Shown here in pieces: positions 9,584 through 18,661 of a stretch of DNA of 61,937 nucleotides. Source of the stretch: Mesorhizobium mediterraneum (GTDB taxonomy: Bacteria; Pseudomonadota; Alphaproteobacteria; Rhizobiales; Rhizobiaceae); assembly GCF_002284565.1 (NCBI RefSeq), contig NZ_NPKI01000039.1, positions 1 to 61,937 on the forward strand, given 5' to 3'. A program made the position numbers and the translations under genes. The notes under the pieces were generated by a model, which worked only from the letters and a program-made list of their open reading frames with translations, was not told where the DNA came from and did no database searches. Within the stretch, counting starts at the first letter, position 1. Each line of letters starts with the position of its first letter.

Positions 9584-10228
9584 TTGCAGCTCAGCGTCCA
9601 GACACGCCGCGAGAAACAAAAGGCCGAACTGCGCTCCGAGCTTGTCGATGCGGCGCACAAGCTCGTGCAGGAGGAAGGCTATGAAGGCCTCACCATCCGC
9701 AAGCTGGCCAAGCGCGTCGGCTATGCGCCAATGTCGGTCTATTCCTATTTCGCCGACAAGCAGGACATATTGTTCGCGCTGGCCGAGGATGCCTTCGAGA
9801 CTCTGGCCAAGCGTATCGAGGATCACCCGGCCGACGATCCGATCGAGGCGCTGCAGGTGATCATGACCGAATACGCGGCCTTCGGCCTCGGCAATCCCAA
9901 CGAATACCGCACGGTGTTCATGACGGAAAAGACCAGACCGCCGGAAGGTAGGACCTTCGCCGAGATGCAAGAGGGCAACCCGTTGATGAAGGTGCTCATC
10001 AGCAGAGTCGAGGCCTGCGTTGCCGCCGGCAGGCTCAAGGGCGACCCACGCGCCATCGCCACCATGCTGTGGGCGGTCGGCCACGGCACGATCTCGCTGC
10101 TGATCACCTTTCCATTTTATCCGTTCGGCGATCAGCAGGCTTTCGTGAAGCGGATGTGCGACTTCACGCTTGCCGGGCTGGCCACGCAGGACGTGCCGCC
10201 GCTGACCGAAACACCGGCCAATTGCTGA
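9584..10228 (+). CDS. TetR/AcrR-family transcriptional regulator
   Basis: One-component repressor, 214 residues. The N-terminal helix-turn-helix covers about residues 12-60, with the family pattern EEGYEGLTIRKLAKRVGYA and MSVYSYFADKQDILFAL. The rest is an all-helical ligand-binding domain. The start is taken as TTG at 9584, preceded by AAAGG; an in-frame start at 9512 would add residues unlike the family. GTAC-rich motifs near its promoter and before the small secreted gene at 10451 are the likely operators. The ligand is unknown. Confidence 0.88.
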   Translation: MQLSVQTRREKQKAELRSELVDAAHKLVQEEGYEGLTIRKLAKRVGYAPMSVYSYFADKQDILFALAEDAFETLAKRIEDHPADDPIEALQVIMTEYAAFGLGNPNEYRTVFMTEKTRPPEGRTFAEMQEGNPLMKVLISRVEACVAAGRLKGDPRAIATMLWAVGHGTISLLITFPFYPFGDQQAFVKRMCDFTLAGLATQDVPPLTETPANC

Positions 10229-10345
10229 AGGGTTCCTTCGGTTTCGAAGACCTGAATATCTCGTAAGGCACGGGTGAACGGCGCCGCGTGCGCAACTCGG
10301 CGCGCGCCGGCGCAGTGTGATTCCTAACATTCAAATAAAATCTTT

Positions 10346-10418
10346 CGTACATGTACGACTTCTCGCTTGAACCCCACGATTGTCGGGCGTATATGTACGT
10401 CATACCGTACATGTACGG
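10346..10418. promoter_or_regulatory. Three GTAC palindromes overlapping a promoter
   Basis: CGTACATGTACG at 10346-10357, CGTATATGTACG at 10388-10399 (one mismatch) and CCGTACATGTACGG at 10405-10418 are spaced 42 and 18 bases apart. A promoter with TTGAAC (10367-10372), a 17-base spacer and TATATG (10390-10395) lies among them, and the central palindrome covers its -10. This is a repressor-type layout for the gene at 10451. The neighbouring TetR protein is the obvious candidate binder. Confidence 0.6.
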
Positions 10419-10450
10419 AAAAGATTCAGCGGTTGAACCGGAGATAGACG

Positions 10451-10693
10451 ATGAAAAAGACAATCCTCACCCTCGCGGCCGTCCTGGCATTGTCGGGTGC
10501 GGCCCTCGCCGGCCAGAGTCAGCCCGGCAAGCAGGCGCCAGCCGCCTGCGCCGACACCAACATCAAGCTCGATTGCGGCGCGACCGGATCGGTGGAAAAG
10601 GCAGGCTCGGCCACTCGCGATGGCTCCACTGAAAGCAAGGGCCCGCGGCTTGGCATCGACATCGATCCGTGGATCGTGCCCAGCACATTCTGA
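10451..10693 (+). CDS. Small secreted protein of unknown function
   Basis: 80 residues. A clear signal peptide (MKKTILTLAAVLALSGAALA, cleavage about residue 20-21) leaves a mature part of about 60 residues. That part has two cysteines (ACADTNIKLDC) that could form one disulfide, and ends in GIDIDPWIVPSTF. GGAG lies 8 bases before the ATG. The promoter is overlaid by three palindromes, so expression is probably tightly repressed. Not recognised as a known family. Confidence 0.7.
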   Translation: MKKTILTLAAVLALSGAALAGQSQPGKQAPAACADTNIKLDCGATGSVEKAGSATRDGSTESKGPRLGIDIDPWIVPSTF

Positions 10694-10778
10694 GGTTCAA
10701 AACAAATAGGCGGCAGGAAATCCTAACCGCCCGTTTTCGTGGCCATTTCAGCCCGGCTCCGCTGGAGCCTGATGGAAG

Positions 10779-11015
10779 CTATTTCCTGCGCTTCTTCATT
10801 CCGGCCACGATCTTGGCCTTGCCGGGCCTTGCGGGAGCGCCGGAAATCGAAGTCCCGGTGATCGACACCGGATCGCTGGCAGGAAACGTGTCCTCGAGAC
10901 CTTCCTCGAGCTCCTCTTCAATGTTTGATTCTTCGTGCTTCTCGTGTTCGAGAGAGCGCACGGCCGACGTCTTCTGGACCGGTGGATTCGGCGCGGATTT
11001 CGACGGCATCGACAT
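10779..11015 (-). CDS. Conserved rhizobial-type small acidic protein
   Basis: 78 residues from ATG 11015; a second ATG two codons later has the better-spaced GGGAGA. The core LEEGLEDTFPASDPVSIT is a motif I know from short uncharacterised alphaproteobacterial proteins. The N-terminus is polar and the C-terminus basic (KAKIVAGMKKRRK). No membrane segment. It lies downstream of soxG on the same strand with a 46-base gap and may be read through from that operon. Function unknown. Confidence 0.7.
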   Translation of the reverse strand: MSMPSKSAPNPPVQKTSAVRSLEHEKHEESNIEEELEEGLEDTFPASDPVSITGTSISGAPARPGKAKIVAGMKKRRK

Positions 11016-11061
11016 TCTCCCTCGACTTGCTCCGGCAAACGGTCGAGCGCAGCGAATGTTC

Positions 11062-11643
11062 CTAAGCCGCTGCGTCGCCTGCCGCCTCCGACAGGAAAGT
11101 AAAGACATAATCGGAGAAGGAACGCCAGCATTCGACCCGGAACGCATCGGCCGCGGTGCGCAACAGCATGATCTCGACCTTGCCGAGAATAGTGCGCGAC
11201 GCCGCGCCTACCGGAAAGGCGTCAGGCGACAGATCCTGCGGGCAGCCTGAATTGATTGTTGCCGCGGCTGCCGGGCCGGTGACCGATATGGCGACGTTGC
11301 GATGCGAGATGCCGACCGCCGAATGCAGCACTGTCAACTTGGCACAGTCGGCGAGCGGATCTTTTGCCGCCTCGTCGATGACCAGCCATTCGTCCGGCCC
11401 TAGCCACAATGCAGTGCGCCCGGCCTTTGCCGCCGAGGTTTTGGGCTTTCGCGGCAGGGTCACGCCGAGCGCCTTCGAAAGCGCCGCGACCGAGGCCTCC
11501 GGCGCGCGCAGCGAAATGCGCTCCGCCGGCGGCAACACAGCAAGCGTGACGCCGGTGGCGGAAAATTCCTGGCCGGCGAGCGCCGGGCGGCGTTCGACCG
11601 ATGGCGCAGTGGCGGCAGTTTTCTTCGCGGCGGCCTTAGCCAT
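11062..11643 (-). CDS. soxG: Sarcosine oxidase gamma subunit
   Basis: 193 residues, the expected size. Gamma subunit of heterotetrameric sarcosine oxidase, which oxidatively demethylates sarcosine to glycine, passing the methyl group to tetrahydrofolate. Family-type segments are LWLGPDEWLVID and a GCPQDLSPDAFPVG region. The N-terminus has an Ala/Lys-rich extension. The ATG at 11643 overlaps the soxA stop by 8 bases, so it is the last coupled gene of the operon. Confidence 0.92.
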   Translation of the reverse strand: MAKAAAKKTAATAPSVERRPALAGQEFSATGVTLAVLPPAERISLRAPEASVAALSKALGVTLPRKPKTSAAKAGRTALWLGPDEWLVIDEAAKDPLADCAKLTVLHSAVGISHRNVAISVTGPAAAATINSGCPQDLSPDAFPVGAASRTILGKVEIMLLRTAADAFRVECWRSFSDYVFTFLSEAAGDAAA

Positions 11644-14600
11644 TGAGGCGCTCCCCCTTCTCGTCGAAGAACACCATGCCGGTGACCTCCACCTCGATCG
11701 TCCCGTTTGGCATCGGCACGTAAAGCGTCTCGCCCATCCGATCACGGCCTCCGGCAAACAGAGCCAGGGCGATCGAGCGGCCGCAATTTTGCGACCAATA
11801 GCTGGAGGTGACATGGCCGATCATGGTCATCGGGATCGCCTGCTTCGGATCGCCGACGATCTGCGCGCCTTCTTCCAGCACCACCTTGGGGTCCTTGGTC
11901 TTCAGGCCGACAAGCTGCTTGCGGCCCTTGGCGACAAGATCCGGCCGCGCCATGCCCCTGATACCGACGAAATCGGTCTTCTTCTTGCCGACCGCCCAGT
12001 CGAGACCGGCATCGCCAGGCGTCACCGTGCCGTCGGTGTCCTGGCCGACGATGATGTAGCCTTTTTCGGCGCGCAGCACGTGCATCGCCTCGGTGCCGTA
12101 AGCGCAGGCGCCATGCTTCTGGCCCTCGGCCCACAGCGCTTCCCAGACGGCCTGGCCGTGGTCGGCCGGCACGTTGACCTCGAAACCGCGCTCGCCGGTG
12201 AACGACATGCGGAACAGCCTCGTCGGCACGCCGCAGATCTTGCCTTCGCGCACCGACATATGCGGCAGCGCGTCGTCCGACATGTCGATGCCTTCGACCA
12301 GCGGCGCGATGATGTCCCGAGACTTCGGTCCCTGCACGGCGATCACCGCCCACTGCTCGGTGATCGAGGTCAGCCAGACGTTGAGATGCGGGAACTCGGT
12401 CTGGAGGTAATCCTCCATATGGTTCATCACCCGCGGCGCGCCGCCCGTCGTCGTCGTCACATGGAAACGGTCCGGCGCCAGTCTTCCAACGACACCGTCG
12501 TCATAGATGAAGCCGTCCTCGCGCAGCATGATGCCATAGCGGCAGCGGCCGGGCTCCAACTTCTCCCACGGATTGGTGTAGAGCAGTTCCATGAACTTGG
12601 CCGCATCCGGCCCGACCACCTCGATCTTGCCCAGCGTCGAGGCATCGAACAGGCCGGCGGTCTTGCGCACGGTGACACACTCGCGATCGACGGCGGCATG
12701 CATGTCTTCGCCCGCTTTGGGAAAATACCAGGCGCGCTTCCATTGGCCAACATCCTCGAACACGGCACCTTGGCGCTCGGCCCAGGGATGAATCGCCGTC
12801 TTGCGGGTCGGGTCGAAGAGCGGACCCCGCGCGTGTCCGACGATCGAGCCGAAGGTGACCGGCGTGTAGGGCGCGCGGAACGTCGTCAGGCCGACTTGCG
12901 GGATCGGCTTGCCCAGCGTCTCGGCTGCGATGGCCAGGCCGTGCATGTTGGAGGTCTTGCCCTGGTCGGTCGCCATGCCGTTGGTGGTGAAGCGCTTGAC
13001 GTGCTCGATCGAGCGCATGCCTTCATGCACCGCCTGGCGGATGTCCTTGGCGGTGACGTCGTTCTGGAAATCGACGAAGGCCTTTACCGTCGTGTCCGCA
13101 CCGGCGCCGGGCGCCGCACCCAGCATGCCGCGCGACCAGCTCTCGCTGGCGTCGACCTTCGGCTTGGCTCCCTTGACGGTGTCGGCGCCGGCATTCTTGA
13201 CGCCCGCATCCTTGGCCGCCTTGGCGCCCGCCGCATAGGCCTCGTCGATCGTCGCCGACAGCCCGTCCGTGCCGTTGCAGGCGCCGACGGAGACGCAGTC
13301 CTGCGCATAGGCGCCGGGCACGAAGCGCTTGGTCTCGTCGTTGAAGGCAACCTTGCCGCGCGACTGCGAGAACAGATGCACCGACGGCGTCCAGCCGGCC
13401 GACATCAGGATCGCGTCGACCGGGATGGTGCGCTCGCCACCGCCATTCTTCGGCTGCACGGTCATCGATGAGACGCGCAATTTGCCGCCGGCGCGGATCA
13501 CCGCACGGCCGAAATTGACCTCGATGCCGAGCGCCCTCGCCTCATCGATCACCGGTCCGGTCGGGTTGTCGCGCAGATCTACGATGGCCGCCACGCCGAC
13601 GCCGGCCTTCTTCAGGTCGATCGCCGCCGCATAGGCGGAATCATTGGCCGTATAGACGCCGACATTCCTGCCGACCGCGACGCCGTAATGGTTGAGATAG
13701 GTCCGCGCCGCCGACGCCAGCATGATGCCGGGCCGGTCGTTGTCGGCAAACACCATGTGCCGCTCGATGGCGCCGGTTGCCAGCACCACGCGGCTGGCGC
13801 GGACCTGCCACAGCCGCTCGCGCGGCAGGTCGCGGCCGGGGCTCTGCAGATGATCGCTGACGCGCTCGACCAGCCCGACGAAATTCTGCGCGTAATAGCC
13901 GAAGGCCGTCGTGCGGGACAGCACGCGGACATTGTCCATGGCCTTGAGCTTGGCGACTGCACCTTGCGCCCAGGCAAAACCATCCTGGCCGTCGATCCTG
14001 GCGCCACTCTCGAAACGAAGGCTGCCGCCGAAATCCGCCTGTTCGTCGGCAAGGATGACGCGCACGCCGGTTTCGGCCGCGGCAAGTGCGGCGGCGATGC
14101 CGGCAGCGCCACCGCCCACCACCAGCACGTCGCAATGGGCATAGCGCGCCGAATAGTGGTCGGGATCCGGCTGGTCGGGGGCGACGCCGAGGCCGGCCGC
14201 AGCCCTGATCTTGGGCTCGTAGAGGTTCTTCCAGGCGGACTTCGGCCACATGAAGGTCTTGTAGTAGAAGCCCGCCGAAAGCAGCGGCGAGGCGATGTCG
14301 CCGACCGCGCTGACGTCGAAGGAAAGCGACGGCCAGCGGTTCTGCGACTGTGCCGTCAGCCCGTCATAGAGCTCCTGCACGGTGGCGCGGACATTCGGCG
14401 TCTTGCGCGCTGCGTCGCGCTTGACTTCAACCAGCGCGTTGGGCTCTTCCGCCCCGGCGGACAGGAAGCCGCGCGGCCGGTGGTATTTGAACGAACGGCC
14501 GACCAGATGGACGCCGTTGGCAAGCAGCGCCGAGGCCAGCGTATCGCCCTCGACACCGGCATAGGGCCGGCCGTCGAAGCTGAAGCTGGCCGTCTCTGCC

Positions 14601-14644
14601 TGCTTGAGGCGCCCAGCGCCGGGAATGCGGAACGCTGCGATCAT
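11636..14644 (-). CDS. soxA: Sarcosine oxidase alpha subunit
   Basis: 1002 residues, full length. It has an N-terminal ferredoxin-like fold segment, an NAD-binding domain (VLVVGGGAAGIAAALAAAETG near residue 170) and a C-terminal aminomethyltransferase (GcvT-like) domain that binds tetrahydrofolate (from about 600; ERGFEVNVPADHG near 830). It carries the NAD site and the folate site of the tetramer. The ATG overlaps the soxD stop by 4 bases. A long open frame on the opposite strand is a GC-driven shadow. Confidence 0.96.
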   Translation of the reverse strand: MIAAFRIPGAGRLKQAETASFSFDGRPYAGVEGDTLASALLANGVHLVGRSFKYHRPRGFLSAGAEEPNALVEVKRDAARKTPNVRATVQELYDGLTAQSQNRWPSLSFDVSAVGDIASPLLSAGFYYKTFMWPKSAWKNLYEPKIRAAAGLGVAPDQPDPDHYSARYAHCDVLVVGGGAAGIAAALAAAETGVRVILADEQADFGGSLRFESGARIDGQDGFAWAQGAVAKLKAMDNVRVLSRTTAFGYYAQNFVGLVERVSDHLQSPGRDLPRERLWQVRASRVVLATGAIERHMVFADNDRPGIMLASAARTYLNHYGVAVGRNVGVYTANDSAYAAAIDLKKAGVGVAAIVDLRDNPTGPVIDEARALGIEVNFGRAVIRAGGKLRVSSMTVQPKNGGGERTIPVDAILMSAGWTPSVHLFSQSRGKVAFNDETKRFVPGAYAQDCVSVGACNGTDGLSATIDEAYAAGAKAAKDAGVKNAGADTVKGAKPKVDASESWSRGMLGAAPGAGADTTVKAFVDFQNDVTAKDIRQAVHEGMRSIEHVKRFTTNGMATDQGKTSNMHGLAIAAETLGKPIPQVGLTTFRAPYTPVTFGSIVGHARGPLFDPTRKTAIHPWAERQGAVFEDVGQWKRAWYFPKAGEDMHAAVDRECVTVRKTAGLFDASTLGKIEVVGPDAAKFMELLYTNPWEKLEPGRCRYGIMLREDGFIYDDGVVGRLAPDRFHVTTTTGGAPRVMNHMEDYLQTEFPHLNVWLTSITEQWAVIAVQGPKSRDIIAPLVEGIDMSDDALPHMSVREGKICGVPTRLFRMSFTGERGFEVNVPADHGQAVWEALWAEGQKHGACAYGTEAMHVLRAEKGYIIVGQDTDGTVTPGDAGLDWAVGKKKTDFVGIRGMARPDLVAKGRKQLVGLKTKDPKVVLEEGAQIVGDPKQAIPMTMIGHVTSSYWSQNCGRSIALALFAGGRDRMGETLYVPMPNGTIEVEVTGMVFFDEKGERLNG

Positions 14645-14937
14645 TTGGAGGCTCCCGGCAGCTTCGCGGGCTTCGGCTCGCCGGCCTTGTAGGTCATCAG
14701 GAACCTGTCGCTGACGGTATCGCGCACGGCATTGAAGAACCGCGCGCAGCCATGCATGTGCCGCCAGCGCTCATAGATGATGCCTTTGGGATTCGAGCGG
14801 ATGAAGAAGAACTTTTCGAAGTCGTCATCGCTTGTCGCGGCCATATCTGACGAACGTGCAATATGCGCCTCGCCGGCGTTGCGGAATTCGAGTTCCGGAC
14901 GCTCTTCCTCGCAATAGGGGCAGCGGATGAGAAGCAT
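14641..14937 (-). CDS. soxD: Sarcosine oxidase delta subunit
   Basis: 98 residues. The N-terminal LLIRCPYCEEERPELEF carries the paired cysteines (CPYC) that bind zinc in the delta subunit. RWRHMHGCARFFNAVRDT is also typical of the family. The start at 14937 is the first Met before the conserved core. It is 8 bases downstream of the extra gene at 14946-15368 and overlaps soxA by 4 bases. Confidence 0.94.
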   Translation of the reverse strand: MLLIRCPYCEEERPELEFRNAGEAHIARSSDMAATSDDDFEKFFFIRSNPKGIIYERWRHMHGCARFFNAVRDTVSDRFLMTYKAGEPKPAKLPGASK

Positions 14938-14945
14938 GATTGTTC

Positions 14946-15368
14946 CTACAATTCGCCGTGGCCGACGCGAGCGCCGGCAGGTTGATCGCAAAGCCTCTGG
15001 CCCAACGTCACGAAAGGAGCGACGAGCCGGATGCGCTCCTCGATGCTTGCCGCGGGGCGAAAAAGCGCGCGGTTCGCCATGTTGCCGATAGTGAGCTGGA
15101 TCGGATCGGTGGTGACGATGAGGCCGCGCGGCTCGAATGGCTCGTCCTCGTCCAGATCGGATGGCCGGCCTTCAAAGAAGGAAACGATTCTTTGCCCGCC
15201 GCTCCAGACGCAGGCCAGAACGCCGTCATCGACAGCAAACGGCCATTCCGCCTCGTTTTCGGCGCGACTGATCGGCTGCACGCGCACCTCGTCCGGCGAC
15301 GGAAAATGAAACAGGCCTTGCTCTCCCGCGAGCATCAGCGGCATGGCGACAGCCATCTCGGCCATCAT
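14946..15368 (-). CDS. Uncharacterised protein inside the sarcosine oxidase operon
   Basis: 140 residues, soluble, no family recognised. Its ATG overlaps the soxB stop (ATGA) and its stop is 8 bases before soxD, so it is built into the operon by translational coupling. Visible segments include MLAGEQGLFHFPSPDEVRV, ACVWSGGQRIVSFFEGRP and RGLIVTTDPIQLTIGNMANRAL. The tail is AGARVGHGEL. Classical sox operons run soxB-soxD-soxA-soxG without it. Assembly, cofactor loading or an accessory activity would be guesses. Confidence 0.8.
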   Translation of the reverse strand: MMAEMAVAMPLMLAGEQGLFHFPSPDEVRVQPISRAENEAEWPFAVDDGVLACVWSGGQRIVSFFEGRPSDLDEDEPFEPRGLIVTTDPIQLTIGNMANRALFRPAASIEERIRLVAPFVTLGQRLCDQPAGARVGHGEL

Positions 15369-16621
15369 CAGTGCGCCACCGCCGCCGCAGCCGCCTCGTC
15401 GATCAGGCGACCGGTGCGGAAGCGCTCGATGGTGAAAGGCGCATTGATCGGATGCGGATCGTCCCTGGCGATGGTGTGGGCAAAGACATGGCCCGATCCG
15501 GGCGTTGCCTTGAAGCCGCCCGTGCCCCAGCCGCAATTGACATAGAGACCGGGCACCGGCGTCTTGGCCAGGATCGGCGAGCGGTCGGGCGTCACGTCGA
15601 CGATGCCGCCCCACGAACGCAGCATCTTCATGCGGGTGAACATCGGGAACATCTCGCAGATGGCGTCGAGCGTGTGCTGCAGGATGTGCAGGCCGCCGGT
15701 CTGCGAATAGGAAATATACTGGTCGGTGCCGGCGCCGATGACCAGCTCGCCCTTGTCGGACTGCGAGATATAGGCATGCACGGTGTTCGACATCACCACG
15801 CAGGGGAATACCGGCTTGACCGGCTCCGACACCAGCGCCTGCAGCGGATAGCTTTCCAGCGGCATGCGCACGCCGGCCATGTTCATGATGACGGACGAAT
15901 GGCCGGCGGCAACGACGCCGACCTTCCTGGCGCCGATGAAACCGCGCGTCGTCTCGACACCCATGACCGCACCGTTCGGCGCCCGCTTGACGCCGGTGAC
16001 CTCGCAATTCTGGATGATGTGGACGCCGCGCGCCGAAGCGCCGCGCGCATAGCCCCAGGCAACGGCATCGTGACGGGCGGTGCCGCCGCGACGCTGCAGC
16101 GTCGCGCCCATCACCGGATAGCGGGCATCGCGCGAAATGTTGAGCGGCGGGCAGAATTCCTTCGCCGCTTCCGGCGTCAGCCACTCATTGTCGATGCCGT
16201 TCAGCCGGTTGGCGTGGACATGGCGCTTCAGCACCTGGATGTCGTGGACATTATGCGCCAGCATCATGACGCCGCGTGGCGAATACATGACGTTGTAGTT
16301 GAGTTCCTGGCTGAGCCCGTCCCACAGCTTCAGCGCATGGTCGTAGATGCCGGCGCTCTCGTCATAGAGATAGTTGGAGCGGATGATGGTGGTGTTGCGG
16401 CCGGTATTGCCGCCGCCGAGCCAGCCCTTTTCCAGCACCGCGACATTGGTGATGCCGTGCACCGTGGCGAGGTAGTAGGCGGTGGCCAGGCCATGGCCGC
16501 CGGCGCCGACGATGATGACGTCGTACTCCTTCTTCGGCTCTGGCGAGGACCACTGTTCCTCCCAGCCCTTGTGGCCGCGCATGGCCTCACGGGCGATGGC
16601 GAATACCGAGTATTTCTTCAA
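15368..16621 (-). CDS. soxB: Sarcosine oxidase beta subunit
   Basis: 417 residues. FAD-dependent beta subunit that oxidises sarcosine. The dinucleotide-binding motif is VIIVGAGGHGLATAYYLA near residue 30, then EKGWLGGGNTGRNTTIIRSN, where family members attach FMN and contact FAD. The C-terminal NCGWGTGGFKATPGSG motif is typical. The start is a TTG at 16619-16621: homologues begin with a short K-Y-S-I/V-F-A-I-A-R-E-A segment, which here follows TTG, with GAGG upstream. It is the first gene of the operon, divergent from an SDR gene. Confidence 0.95.
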   Translation of the reverse strand: MKKYSVFAIAREAMRGHKGWEEQWSSPEPKKEYDVIIVGAGGHGLATAYYLATVHGITNVAVLEKGWLGGGNTGRNTTIIRSNYLYDESAGIYDHALKLWDGLSQELNYNVMYSPRGVMMLAHNVHDIQVLKRHVHANRLNGIDNEWLTPEAAKEFCPPLNISRDARYPVMGATLQRRGGTARHDAVAWGYARGASARGVHIIQNCEVTGVKRAPNGAVMGVETTRGFIGARKVGVVAAGHSSVIMNMAGVRMPLESYPLQALVSEPVKPVFPCVVMSNTVHAYISQSDKGELVIGAGTDQYISYSQTGGLHILQHTLDAICEMFPMFTRMKMLRSWGGIVDVTPDRSPILAKTPVPGLYVNCGWGTGGFKATPGSGHVFAHTIARDDPHPINAPFTIERFRTGRLIDEAAAAAVAH

Positions 16622-16888
16622 CGTTCCAGCCTCGCAGATAGCGGCCGGGCATCCAATCGAGCGCCGGCGCGCGAGGTGTATCACTAGCGAAACAGCGCTG
16701 CCAGCCTTGCGCTGTTTGCGACGGCGCTTGCCGTTTTGCGCCGCGACAAAAAAGACCGGTCCGAAGCGGCGGGCCGAACGACGATGCATCCGGGCACCTT
16801 CGCAGGTATCGGGTGGCTCGCGCCGCCTCGACCTGCGATCAACACCCCGATTGCCGGCCAAGCTGGCGCGAAAAAAGGATGCAAAAAA

Positions 16889-17647
16889 ATGTTCGCACTC
16901 ACCAACAAGGTCGCCATCGTCACCGGCGCCAGTTCCGGCATCGGCCGCGCCACGGCAAAACTCTTTGCCGAGGCAGGCGCCAAGGTGGTCGTCGCTGCCC
17001 GTCGCCAGGCAGAGCTGGACGCGCTCGTCGCTGAAATCGAGGAAGCCGACGGCACCGCGATCGCCCTTGCTGGCGATGTCCGAGACGAAGCCTATGCCAA
17101 TGCCCTTGTGGATCTTGCGGTGGACAGGTTCGGCGGTCTCGACATCGCCTTCAACAACGCTGGCTCCGTCGGCCAGATGGGACCGGTTCCCGACATGTCG
17201 CTGAAGATGTGGCACGAGACCATCGACATCAATCTGACCGGCGCCTTTATCGGTGCAAAATACCAGGTGCCGGCGCTGCTGGAACGCGGCGGCGGCTCGC
17301 TGATCTTCACCTCCAGCTTCGTCGGTCGCACCGCCGGCATGCCGGGCATGGCCGCTTACGCTGCGGCCAAGGCCGGGCTGATCGGTTTGACGCAGGTTCT
17401 GGCGGCCGAATACGGAGCACAAGGGTTGCGCGTCAACGCGCTGCTGCCCGGCGGCACCGACACGCCGGGCGCGACGACGACCACACCCGAGGCCCGGGCT
17501 TTCGTCGAAGGCCTTCACGCCCTGAAACGAATGGCGCAGCCGGATGAGATCGCCCGCTCGGCGCTCTACCTGGCATCGGATGCGTCGAGCTTCACCACCG
17601 GAACTGCGCTGTTCGCAGACGGCGGTGTCTCGATCAACCGGACGTGA
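16889..17647 (+). CDS. SDR-family oxidoreductase
   Basis: Classical SDR of 252 residues. TGASSGIG is near residue 13, NNAG near 88, the catalytic Ser in FTSSFVG, and the Tyr-Lys pair is in YAAAKAG near 152. The start at 16889 follows AAAGGA at a workable distance; upstream in-frame sequence is not protein-like. It is transcribed divergently from soxB. The substrate is unknown, and a link to methylated amine use is only positional. Confidence 0.9.
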   Translation: MFALTNKVAIVTGASSGIGRATAKLFAEAGAKVVVAARRQAELDALVAEIEEADGTAIALAGDVRDEAYANALVDLAVDRFGGLDIAFNNAGSVGQMGPVPDMSLKMWHETIDINLTGAFIGAKYQVPALLERGGGSLIFTSSFVGRTAGMPGMAAYAAAKAGLIGLTQVLAAEYGAQGLRVNALLPGGTDTPGATTTTPEARAFVEGLHALKRMAQPDEIARSALYLASDASSFTTGTALFADGGVSINRT

Positions 17648-17756
17648 GGCATTTCCCGCGTGGGCGAGCGAGCCGCAATGTCGCAAAGGCGGTCTTGCTT
17701 TCCAGCGCGATTTGGCGATTTCTTCGGACACTGCTGTTCGAAGACGGGCCTAAAAC

Positions 17757-18146
17757 ATGCTGCTGATCAGGACCTACATCGCCGCGAGCGCAATCGAAGG
17801 CGTCGGCGTCTTTGCCGCCGAGCCGGTCCGGAAAGGGACGTCGATCTGGCAGCTCGATCCGGACTTCGACCGCCTGATCCCGATGGAAAAATATGAGGCG
17901 GCGCCGCCGCACCTCCAGGAATTGCTCGACAGATATGCCTATCCAAGTCCGGACCGGCCCGGATTCATGGTCTATGAAGTCGACAATGGCCGCTTTATGA
18001 ACCACGCCGAACGGCCGAACACGGACTTTTCGCAGCATGGCGGGGCAACCGCGATCCGCGACATAGCGGCGGGCGAGGAAATAACCTGCGACTACGGTGA
18101 GTTCTTCGAGGATTTCGAGCGGCTTCATTTGGCCACGGCGTCATAG
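17757..18146 (+). CDS. SET-domain protein
   Basis: 129 residues, essentially a bare SET domain. The N-terminal GVGVFAAEPVRKGTSIW matches the start of the SET fold. The NHS-type cofactor and substrate motif appears as GRFMNHAERPNT, and the C-terminal pseudoknot as GEEITCDYGEF. Such proteins are predicted protein-lysine methyltransferases using S-adenosylmethionine. Bacterial targets are mostly unknown. It stands alone between an SDR gene and a convergent DUF6766 gene. Confidence 0.88.
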   Translation: MLLIRTYIAASAIEGVGVFAAEPVRKGTSIWQLDPDFDRLIPMEKYEAAPPHLQELLDRYAYPSPDRPGFMVYEVDNGRFMNHAERPNTDFSQHGGATAIRDIAAGEEITCDYGEFFEDFERLHLATAS

Positions 18147-18217
18147 CGATCTGGTTGCGTCGTTGAAGAAAACCCGGAGCGATGATCGGCTCCGGGCCAA
18201 ATTTCCAGCCCCCAGCT

Positions 18218-18661
18218 TTAGTTCCGGTGGGCGTGCGGCTCGTCGGTATGCCGGCCGTCATACTGCAGGTCCAACTCGCGAATTGCCTCCTGGCCTTTCT
18301 GCGGATCGACCAGGGTGAGAAGCGCGTCGATCTTGGCCTCCATCCGGTCGGTACCCTCCTTCGATTGCGGCGAGCCGACGAAGAGCAGGAACGCCAGGCC
18401 ACCGACCTGCCAAAGCAGTTGCAGGAATTCCGATTGCCAGTTTTCGAGCGTGTCGCGGCTCATCTCGATCAGATAGCCGCCGAACTCGGGCGGTTGGCCA
18501 AGCGCTCGCTGCTCGTCAAGATAGGCGAACCAGCCGAAAACCCAGTGGCCGACAAGCGAGATGATGAAGAAGCCGAGGGTAATCCAGGCATAGCTGTAAG
18601 CCCGCCACACCGAAGATGGCTTCACTTTGCCCGACGGCCTGCTGTCCTCACCGCTTGGCAT
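18218..18661 (-). CDS. DUF6766 family membrane protein
   Basis: 147 residues. A polar N-terminus is followed by a membrane helix (AYSYAWITLGFFIISLVGHWVF, about 21-42) and a second one in QLLWQVGGLAFLLFVGSP. The segment LIEMSRDTLENWQSEF between them is the family hallmark. The tail is polar and His-rich. The ATG overlaps the last codons of the broken DUF892 gene upstream, so the two formed one transcription unit. Such pairs sit in stress-related clusters in rhizobia; the role is unknown. Confidence 0.85.
   Translation of the reverse strand: MPSGEDSRPSGKVKPSSVWRAYSYAWITLGFFIISLVGHWVFGWFAYLDEQRALGQPPEFGGYLIEMSRDTLENWQSEFLQLLWQVGGLAFLLFVGSPQSKEGTDRMEAKIDALLTLVDPQKGQEAIRELDLQYDGRHTDEPHAHRN

Noticed and set aside
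11156..13471. Long plus-strand open frame of 771 codons
   Set aside because: It is antisense to soxA, has no domain, and is explained by the codon bias of GC-rich DNA.
15371..16687. Plus-strand open frame of 438 codons
   Set aside because: Antisense to soxB, which has unmistakable motifs; no start signal.
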